From Ignavibacteriota bacterium (lineage in GTDB: Bacteria > Bacteroidota > Ignavibacteria > Ignavibacteriales > Melioribacteraceae): a stretch of 64,000 nt of DNA. Each line of letters starts with the position of its first letter. The stretch's first letter is position 1. The notes beneath the pieces are model-generated. The model was given only the letters and a program-made list of their open reading frames with translations. It searched no databases and was not told the DNA's origin. The position numbers were made by a program, and so were the translations under genes. The stretch lies in the NCBI GenBank assembly GCA_016713565.1, contig JADJOX010000008.1, forward strand, positions 248,001 to 312,000. Reading direction: 5' to 3'. This document shows positions 54,108 to 62,897 of this stretch, in pieces.

Positions 54108-55721
54108 ATGAATTTTGTAAAAAAAATGTTCTATGGCAAAAAATTAGAAATGTTTCTTGAAAGCGGAAGAGAAAATGTCATAAGCGGAAATTATTATATG
54201 GCAATTAAAGATTTTACTTTTGCTTTAGAAATTGACGAAAAAAACGAAGAAGCTTTACTGAACAGAGGAATGCTTCATTATAAGGTTAAACATTATTTAG
54301 ATTCACTTTACGATTTACAACTTTTAGAAAAAATAAAACTTGATTACAACCCGCTTCAAAATTTTTTTCTATCAAAAGTATATCTTAAATTAAATGATAC
54401 TAAAAACGCATCAGCCTACGCTTCAAAATATTATAAATCAAATCCTAATGATCATAAAATTCAGTTCTTTACCGCGCGTATGAAATATTTTAATGGGGAA
54501 TATGAAGAAGCTTTAATTCTTGCCGACAGAATTTGTGAGTTAATGCCTAAAAATTTCAACATAAGATATTTACATGGATTGATAAATTTTGCTTTAAAAA
54601 AATATGATTCTGCTTTGATTGATATAAATAAAGCAATTGAAATTTCTTCAGAAGAAGATTATCTATTTAATCTAAGAGGTTTGATAAATGTGGAATGTGA
54701 AAAATTTTCAGAAGCAATTGAAAATTTTGAATATGCTATAAAAATCAATCCCGAAAAAGCATGTTACCATTTTAATAAAGCCAAAATTCTTTATCAAATT
54801 AATGAGTTTGAAGAAGCTAAGCGATCAATTGATAAATCATTGGAAATTGAGCCCAACAATAAATACGCAATTTTACTAAAAGCCGAATTAAATAATCTTT
54901 CTGAAAATTATGAAGGAATGATTGAAGATTTAGATTTATACCAAACATTTGAACCTGGAAATACAAATATTATTTTAAAAAAAGCCGCTCTTAAAACGAT
55001 GATTTATGATTTTGAAGGGGCAAAAAATGATATTCTTGCTGCAATTAAATTGAAAAATAACGATGCAAATTTATATTATCATTTAGCTTTTACCGAATAT
55101 AAATTAAATAATTTTTCTTCTGCTTTAGAAAGTTTGGAAAAATGCATTCAATTTAATTCTGAAATGAGTGATGCATATTTGCAGAAAGGAATTTTGGAGT
55201 TTTTGAGTCAAAATTATCAGAAAGCAAATTTAACATTAGAAGAATACCTAAAGTTGAATCCCGATTCTGAGAATGCTGTTATTATTAAAATTCAATGTTT
55301 AGTTAAATTAGGTTTACTCAAAGAAGCCCAAACCGAGATCGAAAACTATAAAGATATTTCTTTAAGTGATGATTTTAAAATTTTGAGCTCCAAAATTAAT
55401 TATGCCAATGGTAACGTTAAAACCGCTCAAAAAGAAATTCAAGATGCAGTGAATAGCGGCAAGTTTAATAAAAGTATAGAAATAGTTAACAACGCTTTAA
55501 AATTGGAAGCTGGTTTGACTAATGAAATTAGAGAAATCAACGAAAATAAACAGGCTGAAATTTTTAAAGTTGATTCTCAGATTTTAAACGCATTAATAAG
55601 CTTTGAAAAAGATCATTATCATACCGTTAAATATAAATTATCGAATATTAATAATTTAGAAAAACACACTGAAGAGAAATTAAAGCCTTTAACTAATTAC
55701 GTAAATAAGCAAATTGGATAA
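54108..55721 (+). CDS. Tetratricopeptide repeat protein
   Basis: 537 residues, built almost wholly of TPR units of about 34 residues (for example YYMAIKDFTFALEIDEKNEE, FSEAIENFEYAIKINPEKA, FEEAKRSIDKSLEIEPNN, YQKANLTLEEYLKLNPDS), about twelve to fourteen in all from ~25 to ~450. No signal peptide, no catalytic motif, no coiled coil. TPR arrays bind partner proteins; the partner is unknown. It starts after an AAGGGGA site, and is followed by an HU/IHF gene 143 bp downstream. Confidence 0.85.
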   Translation: MNFVKKMFYGKKLEMFLESGRENVISGNYYMAIKDFTFALEIDEKNEEALLNRGMLHYKVKHYLDSLYDLQLLEKIKLDYNPLQNFFLSKVYLKLNDTKNASAYASKYYKSNPNDHKIQFFTARMKYFNGEYEEALILADRICELMPKNFNIRYLHGLINFALKKYDSALIDINKAIEISSEEDYLFNLRGLINVECEKFSEAIENFEYAIKINPEKACYHFNKAKILYQINEFEEAKRSIDKSLEIEPNNKYAILLKAELNNLSENYEGMIEDLDLYQTFEPGNTNIILKKAALKTMIYDFEGAKNDILAAIKLKNNDANLYYHLAFTEYKLNNFSSALESLEKCIQFNSEMSDAYLQKGILEFLSQNYQKANLTLEEYLKLNPDSENAVIIKIQCLVKLGLLKEAQTEIENYKDISLSDDFKILSSKINYANGNVKTAQKEIQDAVNSGKFNKSIEIVNNALKLEAGLTNEIREINENKQAEIFKVDSQILNALISFEKDHYHTVKYKLSNINNLEKHTEEKLKPLTNYVNKQIG

Positions 55722-55864
55722 AAACGCAAGCACTTTTCACATTACGAACGTTCCTAACTGATTGTTTTTTATTGATTTAAGTTCCATCATTGTTTGATTT
55801 AGTCGAAAATCTTTCATATTTTAGCAACTTCGTTTGAAGAATTAACCAAAATGGAAATTAAAAA

Positions 55865-56167
55865 ATGACAAAAGCTGATATTGTAGAAAAAGTAGCTTCG
55901 GGAACCGGATTAACAAAATTAGAAACCGAAGCAATTATAGAAGGATTTCTAAATACTGTTATTCAGTCTTTACGCGAAGGCAATAGTATTGAAATAAGAG
56001 GATTCGGAAGCTATAAAACTAAGAAAAAAAATGCTCGATATGCTAGAAACCCAAGATCAGGAGTTAAAGTTTATGTCCCGGAGCATTATGTGCCGGTTTT
56101 TAAATTTTCAAAAGATTTTAAATCTGCTGTTGATAGAGGAATGAAAAATTCAGGTTCTGAAGAATAA
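55865..56167 (+). CDS. HU/IHF family DNA-binding protein
   Basis: 100 residues. MTKADIVEKVASGTGLTK is a classic HU/IHF start, and the DNA-binding arm RGFGSYKTKKKNARYARNP (~46-64) with RSGVKVYVPEHYVPVFKFSK follows the IHF-beta/HU consensus (RNPxTGxxxxVPxxxxPxFKxxK). It bends DNA and helps compact the nucleoid. The C-terminal ~10 residues are a polar extension. Start 143 bp after the TPR gene; a TPR membrane protein gene follows 9 bp later. Confidence 0.93.
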   Translation: MTKADIVEKVASGTGLTKLETEAIIEGFLNTVIQSLREGNSIEIRGFGSYKTKKKNARYARNPRSGVKVYVPEHYVPVFKFSKDFKSAVDRGMKNSGSEE

Positions 56168-56176
56168 TTTGATGAA

Positions 56177-56773
56177 ATGATAAACATGGGAAAAGAAATA
56201 AAAAAAGAAATTTCAAACTTACAACTTTTTATTACAATTTTAAGCCTTTCAACTATTGGAATATTTTTGTTAATTATTTCAGGAATTTTTGATACCCCTG
56301 AACCAAACATAATTCCGAATACAAATAATAATTTAAATCAGCAAAATCAGCAGTCCGTTGACTTAAATAAAATTAGTGAAATAAATAAACTTGAAGAAGA
56401 GTTTAAGAATAATCCAAATGATCATGAACTTTTATTGAGTTTGGGACATATGCTTAATGATAACGGATTTTATCAAAGAGCTATTGATAAATATGATCAA
56501 TATTTAAAACTTCACCCCGATAATGTAGATGTTATTGTTGATATGGGAGTTTGTTATTTTGAATTAAAGAATTATAATGAATCTATAACTACAATAGAAA
56601 ATGCGGTGAAATTGAATCCCAAGCATCAAATTGCAAATTTTAATTTGGGAATTGTAAATTTAGCAAATGGCAATAGCGAAAAAGCAAAAGAATGGTGGGG
56701 AAAGGCTCGTGATATTGATCCCAACTCTAACATTGGAAAAAAAGCAGAAGAATTATTAAAAACAAATAACTAG
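56177..56773 (+). CDS. Membrane-anchored TPR protein
   Basis: 198 residues. A helix at ~18-38 (FITILSLSTIGIFLLIISGI) anchors the protein; ~45-70 is an Asn/Gln-rich linker (NTNNNLNQQNQQSV); ~75-195 holds about three TPR units (HELLLSLGHMLNDNGFYQRA, VDMGVCYFELKNYNESITTI, NFNLGIVNLANGNSEKAKEW). The layout recalls cytochrome c-biogenesis-type or YfgM-like TPR anchors, but no specific partner is visible. ATG at 56177 precedes an internal ATG at 56186. It is 10 bp before the small ribosomal protein gene. Confidence 0.8.
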   Translation: MINMGKEIKKEISNLQLFITILSLSTIGIFLLIISGIFDTPEPNIIPNTNNNLNQQNQQSVDLNKISEINKLEEEFKNNPNDHELLLSLGHMLNDNGFYQRAIDKYDQYLKLHPDNVDVIVDMGVCYFELKNYNESITTIENAVKLNPKHQIANFNLGIVNLANGNSEKAKEWWGKARDIDPNSNIGKKAEELLKTNN

Positions 56774-56783
56774 GAGCGTGTAC

Positions 56784-56879
56784 ATGCCTTGCGGTAAGAA
56801 AAGAAAACGACACAAAATGGCTACTCACAAAAGAAAGAAAAGATTAAGAAAGAATAGACATAAGAAAAAAGGTAAATAG
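56784..56879 (+). CDS. bS22/mS38-like small ribosomal protein (AURKAIP1/COX24 domain)
   Basis: 31 codons: MPCGKKRKRHKMATHKRKKR followed by LRKNRHKKKGK. The KKRKRHKMATHKRKKRLRK core is the hallmark of the AURKAIP1/COX24 C-terminal family, which includes mycobacterial bS22 and mitochondrial mS38, bound in the small-subunit decoding area. Almost half of the residues are Lys/Arg. An AGGAG site lies 9 bases upstream. It starts 10 bp after the TPR gene and ends 9 bp before tRNA-Thr. Such short genes are often missed by annotation. Confidence 0.85.
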   Translation: MPCGKKRKRHKMATHKRKKRLRKNRHKKKGK

Positions 56880-56888
56880 TTTTTGCCT

Positions 56889-56961
56889 GCCAATTTAGCT
56901 CAGCTGGTAGAGCAACTCATTCGTAATGAGTAGGTCGGGGGTTCGATTCCCCCAGTTGGCT
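56889..56961 (+). tRNA. tRNA-Thr (anticodon CGT)
   Basis: A complete cloverleaf: acceptor GCCAATT/AGTTGGC, D-arm GCTC/GAGC, anticodon stem ACTCA/TGAGT with loop TTCGTAA (CGT), variable loop, T-arm GGGGG-TTCGATT-CCCCC and discriminator T. CCA is not encoded. It reads ACG. Confidence 0.96.
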
Positions 56962-57119
56962 CGGTAATTTACCTCTTATTTGGCGGAAAAATAGAGTTTC
57001 TGCATTTAACATTTCTTTAAAATTTATTATTCTATTCTTCACTTATATCATAAATAAACTTAATAATATTTTATTAGCCAAGCCTATTATTTAATTGTAC
57101 CGGCTTATAACAATAATAT

Positions 57120-58364
57120 CTATTTAAATCCAAATAAAAACGGAAATATAAAAATCATTAGTATTGTGTAAATCATATACACAGTTAAAAATTTTGCTAC
57201 TGTGATTTCAACTGTATTAAGAAACTTAATTTGGTAATAAGATCTGAATAAATCCTTTGCGATTAAAATTAAATTCATGAAAATTAATATATTGGAAATT
57301 AGAACTGCAAGTCTGTTTGGCGTAACTCCGGTTAATACGCGTGATACTATCGCAGTTAAAGCAATTGAATTAATAATGATTGCGGTAATTGCCAAAGCAA
57401 ACAGAATCAGTATATTAATATTCTTGTCATTTGTTTTATTTTGTTCTGAAATCGAAAATACTATTATTGCGGTTACGATAAAAAGCATAAGATTAAAAAC
57501 AATCAAAAGATTTCTATCAACTAAAAATTTATTATTGGAAAAAACAATTGTTATCAAATAGGCAATCAGCATTATTAAAATTAGCGGGGTAAAAATTCTT
57601 GCGATCACAGGAGAAATTTTACTCGTTATATCTGGATAAATTTTGATCAAATAATAAGCAACAATTGGGACGGCAGTACCGCCAAAAACTCCAATATTTT
57701 CTAAGTAGAATTGCTGAATATTCATACCTATAGCGGTAAATAACGCAAATGTAATTCCGGTAAGAAATCCGCAGGCAATAAACAATAATCCTGTCATAAT
57801 CAAAAGTTCGCCGTTGAAACGAATGAACTGAAATCGTTTTTCCAAATTTTTATAATCGAAAGAAATAAATATCAAACCGAATAAACACCACATTAAAAAC
57901 GGAACATGCATAAAAGTTAATAATATTGAATCACTTTTGATATTTGGGAGAAAATAAACGTAAATCACTAAGGCAAAAATTACGAGCAGATAAATAAAAA
58001 TTTTCTTTCTATCGAAAATTTTATTTTGCAGGAACGTAAAAACTATTAAACCGTTAAAAACAAAAATTGCCAAATACTTTAAGTAAAAAAAATCTGCATT
58101 AATATTTGGCAATAAATTGGGAATTTTAAGAATAATTCCGGTGAAAAAAGTAATTATTAGAATCGTAAAAAAATCATACTTCGAAATTTTTATAAATTTG
58201 CTATCTTTTTCCTCAGTAAGACGTAACTTCCAAAATTTTACTAAGTCAGTATTATAATCCTTCGAAATTTCAAAAAACGAATTCGAGAAATCATTTTTAT
58301 TTTTTCTATAGAGATATTCAAGCATTTCCGGATTATTTATATTTTCAATTATTTTGTTTTTCAT
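57120..58364 (-). CDS. Polytopic membrane protein of unknown function, possibly DUF4153
   Basis: About 414 residues from ATG 58364; an in-frame TTG at 58397 adds 11 residues. Residues 1-65 are soluble and charged (EMLEYLYRKNKNDFSN, WKLRLTEEKDSKF). About eleven to twelve transmembrane helices follow to the end. The gross layout and segment GVFGGTAVPIVAYYLIKIYP with TPLILIMLIAYLI resemble DUF4153 proteins of Bacteroidota, but I can match it only roughly. It stands alone, transcribed leftward toward tRNA-Thr. Confidence 0.65.
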   Translation of the reverse strand: MKNKIIENINNPEMLEYLYRKNKNDFSNSFFEISKDYNTDLVKFWKLRLTEEKDSKFIKISKYDFFTILIITFFTGIILKIPNLLPNINADFFYLKYLAIFVFNGLIVFTFLQNKIFDRKKIFIYLLVIFALVIYVYFLPNIKSDSILLTFMHVPFLMWCLFGLIFISFDYKNLEKRFQFIRFNGELLIMTGLLFIACGFLTGITFALFTAIGMNIQQFYLENIGVFGGTAVPIVAYYLIKIYPDITSKISPVIARIFTPLILIMLIAYLITIVFSNNKFLVDRNLLIVFNLMLFIVTAIIVFSISEQNKTNDKNINILILFALAITAIIINSIALTAIVSRVLTGVTPNRLAVLISNILIFMNLILIAKDLFRSYYQIKFLNTVEITVAKFLTVYMIYTILMIFIFPFLFGFK

Positions 58365-58723
58365 TATAAGTCTTTTATTTGATATTTTATTTAACAAAGA
58401 GCAGAAATCATAAAGCCAATTTGTTTTTATAAATATAGTTGAATAAAGTTCTAAATCAGATTCATTAAATTATAAATTTTATAATTGTATATTAAAATAA
58501 ATAAAAAGTGTCAATGCATAAGATTTTAATAATTCGCGAAGTTTATTTAAGCTTTGTAATTTCACGGTTTTTAAAAATTTCTTTTCAAAATAAAATTAAT
58601 CAATTTAATATGCCGGTATTGATTTATTGCTAAATAAAATAATAATTTTATATTCATAAAATTTATTATTCCTTTATAATTAAATATGGTACGAAATTTT
58701 TAAGTGATTAAGTAGGAGGAAAA
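58365..58723. other. Divergent intergenic region, 359 bp
   Basis: AT-rich DNA between a leftward membrane protein and a rightward barrel gene, so it must hold two promoters. A strong AGGAGG ribosome site lies at its right end. No further structure was seen. Confidence 0.4.
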
Positions 58724-59425
58724 TTGAAAAAATTAATTACCGTTATTTTTATATTTACTATTAGCACTACTTTGTTTTCTCAGCAGCTCGGACTTAGTTT
58801 TATGTTCGGCTACCCACAAGGAGATTTCAGATCAAACGTAGACAGAATGGGATTCGGCGGTCAATTACATGGAACTTTTTGGACGCCTACGCACGAAATG
58901 CCTTATACAATAGGGTTGGATTTGGGATATTTAGTTTATGGACAAGTAGATGAGAGAAAACCTTGGGTGGGTTTTCCTGGTGTCTACCTGAATTTAAGCA
59001 GAACAAACAGTTTGGCGAATTTTCATATTTTAATGGAAGTTAGTCCTTTTTTCGGAACAATAAGACCATATTTGGAAGGTTTATTCGGAGGATCTTACAT
59101 TTTTACACAGACTTCGGTTAATGCGGATTATGAAGATGAAGATATTGCCTCTACTACAAATTATGATGATTTTACTTGGAATTACGGCGGAGGAGTTGGA
59201 ATATTATTTAAAATTGCCGGTGAAATGGAAAATGTTGATGCAATTTATTTTGATTTCAAATCGAGATATTTATTTGGTACTGAAGCAGAATATTTAACGG
59301 AAAACAGCTTCCTTGGCATTGACTTAAATGGAAATCCAATATTTAAAAAGGAAAAATCTAAGACGGATTTTCTATCATTTCATCTTGGAATAATCGTAAA
59401 TATGAATATACTTCAGAAGGAGTAA
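58724..59425 (+). CDS. Outer-membrane beta-barrel protein
   Basis: 233 residues with a TTG start at 58724 after AGGAGGAAAA. The signal peptide (~1-19, VIFIFTISTTLFSQ) precedes a barrel with glycine/aromatic strands: LGLSFMFGYPQGDFRSNVDR, TIGLDLGYLVYGQ, PYLEGLFGGSYIFTQTS, WNYGGGVGILFKI and FHLGIIVNMNIL. It resembles OmpX/PorT-like small barrels. No enzymatic motif. A single-gene unit. Confidence 0.72.
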   Translation: MKKLITVIFIFTISTTLFSQQLGLSFMFGYPQGDFRSNVDRMGFGGQLHGTFWTPTHEMPYTIGLDLGYLVYGQVDERKPWVGFPGVYLNLSRTNSLANFHILMEVSPFFGTIRPYLEGLFGGSYIFTQTSVNADYEDEDIASTTNYDDFTWNYGGGVGILFKIAGEMENVDAIYFDFKSRYLFGTEAEYLTENSFLGIDLNGNPIFKKEKSKTDFLSFHLGIIVNMNILQKE

Positions 59426-59669
59426 TATTTTTTCGAAAATTTGCAAATCAATTAAATGATAGAATTCATATCAAAATTGTTGTATTTGTAAAAGAAAAAG
59501 TCAAAAAAAATATTTTATATAAGTCGATTAAATTTAAAAAACTATTCTTTTTAAAATAAACTACATCAAGTTTAGTATTTTAATTTCTTATAAGCAGTTT
59601 AACGCACTTTTAAAAAATCAAAAAAATCAAAACAAAATTCTATATCACTTCTAAGCTTTAAAAATTAAT
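59426..59669. other. Intergenic upstream of the efflux operon
   Basis: AT-rich, no open frame. It leads into the candidate promoter and operator at 59670-59727; the whole gene-free stretch runs from 59426 to 59815. Confidence 0.35.
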
Positions 59670-59698
59670 TTGACAAACAATAAAAAAAATATTTTATT
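59670..59698 (+). promoter_or_regulatory. Candidate sigma-70-type promoter for the tetR-efflux operon
   Basis: TTGACA at 59670-59675, a 17-base spacer, then TTTATT at 59693-59698 (four of six to TATAAT). The -35 is a perfect consensus match. Whether this lineage's main sigma factor uses this pattern is not known from the window. Confidence 0.5.
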
Positions 59699-59699
59699 T

Positions 59700-59727
59700 G
59701 GAAACGTTTTTTACGAATAATGTTTCC
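59700..59727. promoter_or_regulatory. Candidate operator: 28-bp imperfect palindrome
   Basis: GGAAAC and GTTTCC frame a 16-base centre; including the inner TT/AA steps, 10 of 14 half-site positions pair. It lies just after the candidate -10 hexamer, in a place where a repressor such as the downstream TetR protein could block transcription. Confidence 0.5.
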
Positions 59728-59815
59728 ATTGTTGTCTTTTTCTACAATTTAACGAATGAAATTGATTCAAAATAATCAAAAGTTGTATAAATCGTTTCTA
59801 AATTAAAGGTTTAAA

Positions 59816-60457
59816 ATGTTGGAAGAACAAGTAACAAAGAAAAGAATTTTAGATAAATCCCATGAAATGTTTCAAAAATTTGGCTATTCAAAAGTGACGA
59901 TGGAAGAAATTGCTCAAAATCTTGGAATTAGTAAAAAAACGCTTTACAAATTTTTTTCAAATAAAAAACACATTTTAACAGAAGTAATCTCTTCGGTTAA
60001 ATGTGAAGTTGAACAAAAATTTGAAATAGTTCTTTCAGATGAAAATTCAGATTTTATTCAAAAACTTCAAGGTGTTTTTGATATAATTGGTGAAAATGTA
60101 AAATATATGCAGGGTCATCTTACAAGTGATATAATTTTAAATCATCCGGAAATATGGAGTGAAATTCAAGAGTTTAAGCGTAAAAAGAGTCACGTACAAT
60201 TTTCGCGTTTAATTGAGCAAGGGATGCGGGAAGGTTTCATAAAATCGGATATTTCGAGTCAGCTTACTGTTCTGGTTTACAGTGCGGCGCTCAGAGAAAT
60301 AATGGTTCCCGATATATTGTCTCAAATTCCAATGTCAAAAAATCAAGTCTATCATGAAATTATAAAAATGTTGTTTGAGGGAATTCTATCTGAAAAGGGA
60401 AGATTCCGTTACATTAACTTACAGTTCGATTCAAAAGATAAATCGGAGGTATTCTAA
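59816..60457 (+). CDS. TetR/AcrR family transcriptional regulator
   Basis: 213 residues. N-terminal HTH (~10-58): ILDKSHEMFQKFGYSKVTME, then EIAQNLGISKKTLYKFFSNKK, the standard TetR recognition helix. The C-terminal ligand domain (~70-195) is all-helical and not classifiable. It is the first gene of the operon with TolC, membrane-fusion and RND genes, only 2 bp before tolC, so it is likely the local repressor relieved by an efflux substrate. A candidate operator is at 59700-59727. Confidence 0.9.
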   Translation: MLEEQVTKKRILDKSHEMFQKFGYSKVTMEEIAQNLGISKKTLYKFFSNKKHILTEVISSVKCEVEQKFEIVLSDENSDFIQKLQGVFDIIGENVKYMQGHLTSDIILNHPEIWSEIQEFKRKKSHVQFSRLIEQGMREGFIKSDISSQLTVLVYSAALREIMVPDILSQIPMSKNQVYHEIIKMLFEGILSEKGRFRYINLQFDSKDKSEVF

Positions 60458-60459
60458 TA

Positions 60460-61782
60460 TTGAAAACTAATATTATAAAATATTTTTTCTTACTTACATT
60501 TACTGGCTTTGCCGTAAATTATCTAAATGCTCAGGATATATTAAAATTAAATGTAAATGAAGCTATTGAGATTGGGTTAAAAAATAGTAAAATGCTTAAT
60601 TCTTCTTTAGCAAGGTTAAAATCTAGCGAAGCAAAATTAAAAGAAACGGATGCTTCAAGACTTCCGTCATTAAAATTCAGCACTGGTTATACAAGATTAA
60701 GCAATGTTGATCCTTTCAGTATCACAACACCATTTGGTACTTTTAATATTTCACCGTCAATTTTAAATAATTATCAAACTAAACTTTCTTTGGCGCAGCC
60801 TATTTTTACGGGTTTCAAATTACAGAGTTTAAGTGAAATGGCTGAATATTCCGCCAGCGCGACTAATGAAGAATTTAATAAGGATAAAAACGATTTGATC
60901 TTTAATATCAGAAACAGTTATTGGGGATTATTTAAAGCTGTACAGATAAAAAAAGTCATTGATGAAAATGTTGATCAAATAAATGTGCATTTGAATGACG
61001 CAAAAAATTTACTAAATCAAGGAATGCTAACAAATAATGATATACTTAAAATAGAAGTTCAATACTATGATGCGCTGCTTCATCAAGTTGATGTAAACAA
61101 CAATCTCAAACTTGCAATGATCAATTTAAATAGCATTATGGGAATATCATTAAACACCGAGATAGAAATTGAAACTCTACCGAATCAAAGTAATGAAGAA
61201 TTTGATGAGTTAAATAATTTAGTGAATAATGCAATTAACAACAGATCAGAAATAAAATCTGCGAACTACAAAATTAAGGCTGGCGAAAGCGGAATTACAC
61301 TGGCAAAATCAAATTGGTATCCGCAAATTCTTTTATTCTCTAATTTTTATTACAGCCGTCCAAATCCTAGAATTGTACCGGGACAAGATAAATTCAACGA
61401 AACATGGGATGCTGGTATTTCGCTCAATTGGGATGTATGGAATTGGTTTTCAACTTCGTATCAAACCGAGCAAGCAGAAGCCGTACTTACGCAGACCAGG
61501 GACGGATTAGGAATTATTAAAGATGCAGTTACACTTGAAGTTACGCAGAATTATTTAACTGTTAATCAGAATAAATTAAAAATTGATATTTCTGAAAAAG
61601 GCTTAACACAGGCAGAAGAAAATATGCGCATAATAAATGAAAAGTTTAAACTTGGATTGGTTACAAGTTCAGATGTTATTGACGCGGACGTTGCGCTTCT
61701 GCAGGCAAAAACAAATTATACAAATACAATTGTAGATTACGAATTGGCAAAAGCCAAACTTCATAAATCATTAGGTGAATAG
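60460..61782 (+). CDS. TolC family outer-membrane efflux channel
   Basis: 440 residues, starting with TTG at 60460 after CGGAGG. A signal peptide (~1-24) ends near LNAQ. The two OEP repeats are visible: LNVNEAIEIGLKNSKMLNSS (~30-49) in the first and SDVIDADVALLQAKTNYTNT (~406-425) in the second, with TKLSLAQPIFTGFKLQSLSE and ISLNWDVWNWFSTSYQTEQA marking barrel strands. It forms the trimeric exit duct for the RND pump encoded downstream (61797, 62898). Confidence 0.93.
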   Translation: MKTNIIKYFFLLTFTGFAVNYLNAQDILKLNVNEAIEIGLKNSKMLNSSLARLKSSEAKLKETDASRLPSLKFSTGYTRLSNVDPFSITTPFGTFNISPSILNNYQTKLSLAQPIFTGFKLQSLSEMAEYSASATNEEFNKDKNDLIFNIRNSYWGLFKAVQIKKVIDENVDQINVHLNDAKNLLNQGMLTNNDILKIEVQYYDALLHQVDVNNNLKLAMINLNSIMGISLNTEIEIETLPNQSNEEFDELNNLVNNAINNRSEIKSANYKIKAGESGITLAKSNWYPQILLFSNFYYSRPNPRIVPGQDKFNETWDAGISLNWDVWNWFSTSYQTEQAEAVLTQTRDGLGIIKDAVTLEVTQNYLTVNQNKLKIDISEKGLTQAEENMRIINEKFKLGLVTSSDVIDADVALLQAKTNYTNTIVDYELAKAKLHKSLGE

Positions 61783-61796
61783 GAGAAATTTTTAAA

Positions 61797-62855
61797 ATGA
61801 AAAAATCAAAATATATTATTATAGCTGTTGTAATGTTTGTTGCTGTAATATTGTTATTATTCTATAATAAGAAAAAAATTCAAGCTCAGTCAAAGATCGA
61901 ATATCGCGAGAAATTTTATGTGTCTGTCGCAAAAGCCGAAAGTAAAATTCCAACTGAAAATATTTCCTTAGTCGGGACCATAACGGCAAACAACGATGTG
62001 AATATTATTTCAGAGACAAGCGGCAGAGTTACTCAGGTTCTTGCTAATGTTGGTGATTATAAACAAGCTGGTTCAGTTATAGTTCAAGTTGATGATGAAT
62101 TAAAGAAAGCAGCATACAGTTCAGCACTCGCAAATTATGAAAAATCAAAAAAAGATTTTGAAAGAATGCAGTCGCTGCTTGAATCAAAATCTGCTTCTGA
62201 TGTTCAGTTTGACGCGGCAAAATTAGCTTACGTTAATGCCGAAAGTCAATTTATAATTGCCAAACGTCAACTGAATGATACAAAAATTACAACTCCTATT
62301 TCAGGCTATATAACCTCTCGTTTAGTAGATGTTGGTTCTTATGTAGCAAGCGGACCAAATGCAACTATGATTGCTAATGTTGTTGACATATCAAAATTAA
62401 AAGTCAAAGTTAACATTTCTGAAAAAGATGCTTTTCTTTTAAAATCCGGCGATAACGTAGAAGTGACGACTGATGTTTACCCCGATGCAAAATATTTAGG
62501 AAAAATTGCAAGTATATCATCTAAAGGAGACGAAGCGCATACATATCCTATTGAGATCTCAATTCAAAATAGGCAAGAAAAACCGCTTAAAGCCGGCATG
62601 TTTGCAAGAATTTATTTCTCCAGCCTTGTAAATTCTCATCTAATATTAATTCCAAGAGAAGCAATTGTAGGCAGCATCCGTACTCCACAAGTTTTTGTTG
62701 TAAAAGATGGAACCGCAAGACTCAGAGATATTTCGGTTGGTAATCAATACGATACTTTTGTTGAAGTAATAAATGGAGTTAATGAAGGAGACGATGTTGT
62801 GATAAGCGGTCAAAATTTAATTCAAAATAATTTTAAAGTCGAAATAGTAAAATAA
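61797..62855 (+). CDS. RND efflux membrane-fusion (periplasmic adaptor) protein
   Basis: 352 residues. The N-terminal helix (~7-23, IIIAVVMFVAVILLLFY) anchors it in the inner membrane. Lipoyl-like halves (VNIISETSGRVTQVLANVGD and the later TKITTPISGYITSRLVDVG) flank an alpha hairpin (~95-145), followed by beta-barrel (KVKVNISEKDAFLLKSGDNV) and a membrane-proximal domain (FVEVINGVNEGDDVVISGQN). It links the RND pump to TolC. Start 14 bp after tolC, with a GGAG site. Standard gene order. Confidence 0.93.
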   Translation: MKKSKYIIIAVVMFVAVILLLFYNKKKIQAQSKIEYREKFYVSVAKAESKIPTENISLVGTITANNDVNIISETSGRVTQVLANVGDYKQAGSVIVQVDDELKKAAYSSALANYEKSKKDFERMQSLLESKSASDVQFDAAKLAYVNAESQFIIAKRQLNDTKITTPISGYITSRLVDVGSYVASGPNATMIANVVDISKLKVKVNISEKDAFLLKSGDNVEVTTDVYPDAKYLGKIASISSKGDEAHTYPIEISIQNRQEKPLKAGMFARIYFSSLVNSHLILIPREAIVGSIRTPQVFVVKDGTARLRDISVGNQYDTFVEVINGVNEGDDVVISGQNLIQNNFKVEIVK

Positions 62856-62897
62856 AAATTCTTAGAGAAATCTAAATAGAAGTAAGGGAAAAATTAA

